64,000 bases of DNA from an uncultured Roseicyclus sp. (GTDB taxonomy: Bacteria > Pseudomonadota > Alphaproteobacteria > Rhodobacterales > Rhodobacteraceae): NCBI GenBank assembly GCA_947491935.1, contig CANLLF010000003.1:830397-894396 (forward strand). The letters are read 5' to 3'. Under the pieces are notes generated by a model that saw only the letters and a list, made by a program, of their open reading frames with translations, had not been told where the DNA came from and searched no databases. Shown here piece by piece: positions 62,019 through 64,000 of the stretch; within the stretch, counting starts at the first letter, position 1, and every line of letters begins with the position of its first letter. The position numbers and the translations under genes are program-made.

Positions 62019-62594
62019 ATGTTCGATATCAGCACGCCCGGTTTCCGCCTGCCCCGCCCGCGCCTTCCGCATCGGCGCACGTTCCTCAAGGCGCTGCATT
62101 GGGGCATCGTGCCGTTCTTTGTCTGGTTCATGTTTGCCGATCCCGATGCCCTGCGTCGCATGGGGCCGGGCTGGTTTCAGCTTCACTCGATCAACGGGCT
62201 GATCTTCGTGACGCTGGCGCTGATCTGGACCGGATCGCACCTGCGCGCGGGGCTTGCCTCGCGGCCGGGGCCAAAACTGCCGCAAACGGCCCGCAGGGTG
62301 CATCCGATCCTGCACAAGACGCTGATCTGGGGGCTGTTTCTGGTGGCCCTGACGGGGTTCGGCCTTGGCCTCACCTCGGCGGTCTTGCTGAAGGCCGGGG
62401 GCGTTTTGCCCATTGCTCCGCCGCTTAACCTGCCCCAGGCCCACGCCATCGTGTCATGGATCCATGTCTACCAGTTCTATGCACTCGCCCTGATCGTCGT
62501 GGCCCATGCCGGCTTCCATATCTGGCGGCACCTGCGGCTGCGCGACAACGCGTTGCGGATCATGGCCCCGAAAGCTCTGCACCGGTTCCTCTGA
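62019..62594 (+). CDS. cytochrome b561-like membrane protein
   Basis: 191 aa, four helices with histidines in ALHWGIV, LHSINGL, VHPILHKTL and VAHAGFHIWRH. Similar role to the gene at 11055. Stands alone. ATG at 62019 with AGAAAGG upstream. Confidence 0.82.
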   Translation: MFDISTPGFRLPRPRLPHRRTFLKALHWGIVPFFVWFMFADPDALRRMGPGWFQLHSINGLIFVTLALIWTGSHLRAGLASRPGPKLPQTARRVHPILHKTLIWGLFLVALTGFGLGLTSAVLLKAGGVLPIAPPLNLPQAHAIVSWIHVYQFYALALIVVAHAGFHIWRHLRLRDNALRIMAPKALHRFL

Positions 62595-62687
62595 TCCCCG
62601 CGTTTTCCGGTTTTCCCTGCTTGAACCTCCGGCCAAGGCACGGGACTATGCCCCCATCACTCAAGCCGCGCCCGGAACCCCCCTCCC

Positions 62688-63815
62688 ATGTCCGACACGT
62701 TCGACCAAAGAGAAGAAGACGCCCGCCCCGAAGATGAACACCGCTTTCCGTGCTCCAATTGCGGGTCGGACATGCGCTATGCGCCGACCGAGGGCAAAAT
62801 GGTGTGCGACCATTGCGGCAACGAGGAAGCCATCGACGTGGCCGATGGCCCGTGGGGCGGTGGCGAAGGGCTGGTCGAAAACGATTTCGAGGCGGCCCTG
62901 CGCGGTCAGACGGACGGCCTGGAGATTGAAGAAACCCGCGTCTCGCAATGCCCGTCCTGCGGCGCGCAGGTGCAGTTCGATGCAGATACCCATTCGCAGG
63001 AGTGTCCGTTCTGCGCCACGCCGGTTGTCACCGATACCGGCACCCATCGCCACATCAAACCCAAGGGCCTGATCCCGTTCCAGCTGACTGAGCGCGAGGC
63101 GCACAAGGCCATGAACGATTGGCTCGGTCGCCTGTGGTTCGCGCCGGGCGGGCTGAAGGATTATGCCCGCCAGGGCCGCACGCTCGATGGCATCTACGTG
63201 CCCTACTGGACCTATGACGCCGACACCGACACCACCTATCGCGGCCAGCGCGGGACGGCCTATTACGTCACCGTCAAAGGCCCGGACGGCAAATCCCGGC
63301 AAGAGCGGCGCATCCGATGGGCCCGCGTCTCGGGCCGGGTCAGCCGGTTCTTCGACGATATTCTGGTGCTTGCCTCCAGATCCCTGCCGAAGCGCTATAC
63401 CGATGCGCTGGCGCCGTGGGATCTGAGCGCGCTGGCCGAATACAAGCCTGAATTCCTGTCGGGCTTCCGCGCCGAGGGCTATACGGTGGAGCTTGACGAA
63501 GGCATGGTCGAGGCGCGCCAGATCATGAATGCGCAGATCCAGCGCGATATCCGCCGCGATATCGGCGGCGACGCCCAGAAGATCGATGCGATGAACACCC
63601 ATGTCGATGCCGTGACGTTCAAGCACATCCTCCTGCCGGTCTGGATCGCGGCCTACAAATACCGCGGCAAGAGCTTCCGCTTCGTGGTCAATGCACAGAC
63701 CGGCAAGGTGCAGGGGGAGCGGCCCTATAGCTGGGGCAAGATCGCGCTGGCCGTCATTGGCGCGATTATCCTGGCGGTTGTCGTATTCTACGGCCTTGAG
63801 GTGATGGATAGCTGA
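62688..63815 (+). CDS. zinc-ribbon membrane-anchored protein
   Basis: 375 aa. Two zinc ribbons: C22/C25/C40/C43 (FPCSNCGSDM...VCDHCGN) and C88/C91/C106/C109 (CPSCGAQ...CPFCATP). A middle domain of unknown fold follows, then one transmembrane helix at about 353-371. Often annotated in related genomes as primosomal protein-like, which I do not support as there is no helicase motif. Function unknown. Confidence 0.8.
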   Translation: MSDTFDQREEDARPEDEHRFPCSNCGSDMRYAPTEGKMVCDHCGNEEAIDVADGPWGGGEGLVENDFEAALRGQTDGLEIEETRVSQCPSCGAQVQFDADTHSQECPFCATPVVTDTGTHRHIKPKGLIPFQLTEREAHKAMNDWLGRLWFAPGGLKDYARQGRTLDGIYVPYWTYDADTDTTYRGQRGTAYYVTVKGPDGKSRQERRIRWARVSGRVSRFFDDILVLASRSLPKRYTDALAPWDLSALAEYKPEFLSGFRAEGYTVELDEGMVEARQIMNAQIQRDIRRDIGGDAQKIDAMNTHVDAVTFKHILLPVWIAAYKYRGKSFRFVVNAQTGKVQGERPYSWGKIALAVIGAIILAVVVFYGLEVMDS

Positions 63816-63861
63816 GAACTGGCGACTGGCCAGATGCCGGTTGGGGCTTTTCACCCCGATA

Positions 63862-63875
63862 TGTGAGCGCTACCA
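63862..63875. promoter_or_regulatory. LacI-family operator-like palindrome
   Basis: TGTGAGCGCTACCA, an AGCGCT-centred imperfect palindrome like those bound by LacI-family sugar regulators, 38 bp before the sugar kinase start. Confidence 0.55.
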
Positions 63876-63913
63876 CTACCGCAGTGTGAAACCCGCCACG
63901 ATGAGGCCGTCCC

Positions 63914-64000
63914 ATGATCCTGTGCGCAGGCGAAGCCCTGATTGATATGCTGCCCCGCCAGACCGAGGCGGGCGAAGCCGCCTTTGCGCCCTATCCCGGC
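63914..64000 (+). CDS. PfkB-family sugar kinase (5' end, partial)
   Basis: 29 codons to the window edge: MILCAGEALIDMLP, the usual N-terminus of fructokinase/ribokinase-like PfkB kinases (GEALIDM). Runs off the right edge. Preceded by a LacI-type operator, which fits sugar induction. Confidence 0.8.
   Translation, partial: MILCAGEALIDMLPRQTEAGEAAFAPYPG

Noticed and set aside
62688-63815. Primosomal protein N' (PriA) assignment
   Set aside because: Zinc ribbons alone are shared; there is no Walker or helicase motif and a C-terminal membrane helix is present.

Overview
The window looks like a chromosomal segment of an alphaproteobacterium, most likely a Rhodobacterales (Roseobacter/Rhodobacteraceae) species. 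The DNA is strongly GC-rich, genes are packed with many 4-bp ATGA start/stop overlaps, and family markers are present: acnA divergent from ccmABCDG, a GapR (DUF2312) protein, SdhE behind an XRE regulator, an LdtR-like MarR protein and an FNR-type box. I see no rRNA, transposase, integrase, phage gene or CRISPR array. One tRNA gene (tRNA-Thr, anticodon TGT) is present.

Layout. 0-2.3 kb: the end of a sugar operon (class II aldolase, FGGY kinase). 2.3-11.0 kb, leftward: a CDP-alcohol phosphatidyltransferase, an MdoB/LTA-synthase-like sulfatase-fold transferase and an LPG-synthase-type membrane protein, followed by an ABC importer (binding protein, ATPase, double-domain permease), a GT4 glycosyltransferase and an FkbM methyltransferase. 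This reads as envelope or lipid decoration plus an uptake system. 11.0-13.1 kb: cytochrome b561 and OpgG/OpgD. 13.2-23.6 kb: the most unusual region. A CPA-type antiporter leads a tight operon in which three unrelated proteins each carry a complete Rieske [2Fe-2S] domain: a glutamate-synthase-type FMN protein, a ferric-reductase-like membrane cytochrome and a pyruvate-oxidase-like ThDP enzyme. They are interleaved with small membrane proteins. After an opposing tRNA gene come a glutamine-synthetase-like ligase and an iron-dependent alcohol dehydrogenase.

23.6-35.4 kb: mixed single genes (gapR, gamma-glutamyltransferase, SnoaL-like proteins around an orphan sugar ABC ATPase, a DksA-type zinc finger, a DUF442 protein behind an FNR-type box, a DMT exporter, an LpxL-like acyltransferase, DUF1223, a membrane methyltransferase, a PTP-like phosphatase). 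35.4-41.3 kb: aconitase and ccmABCDG. 41.6-47.9 kb: regulators (MarR, XRE, TetR with two operators, LysR), SdhE, aspartate aminotransferase and an orphan ABC permease. 47.9-58.8 kb: a methyltransferase, exported proteins with a VHL-beta-like segment and with tandem LCCL-like domains, purB, a FliG-like paralogue, and a DNA-repair operon (ligase-associated exonuclease, alpha/beta hydrolase, ATP-dependent DNA ligase). 58.9-64.0 kb: a PuuD-like amidotransferase, cytochrome P450, RidA, a GlcG/HbpS-like protein, a second cytochrome b561, a zinc-ribbon membrane protein and the start of a PfkB sugar kinase behind a LacI-type operator.

A dispersed element of about 60 bp occurs three times (27351, 38325, 46079). 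It has a shared 5' box, a variable hairpin whose two arms change together, and a G5C/GC5 hairpin. All functions come from reading sequence motifs; no database search was possible.
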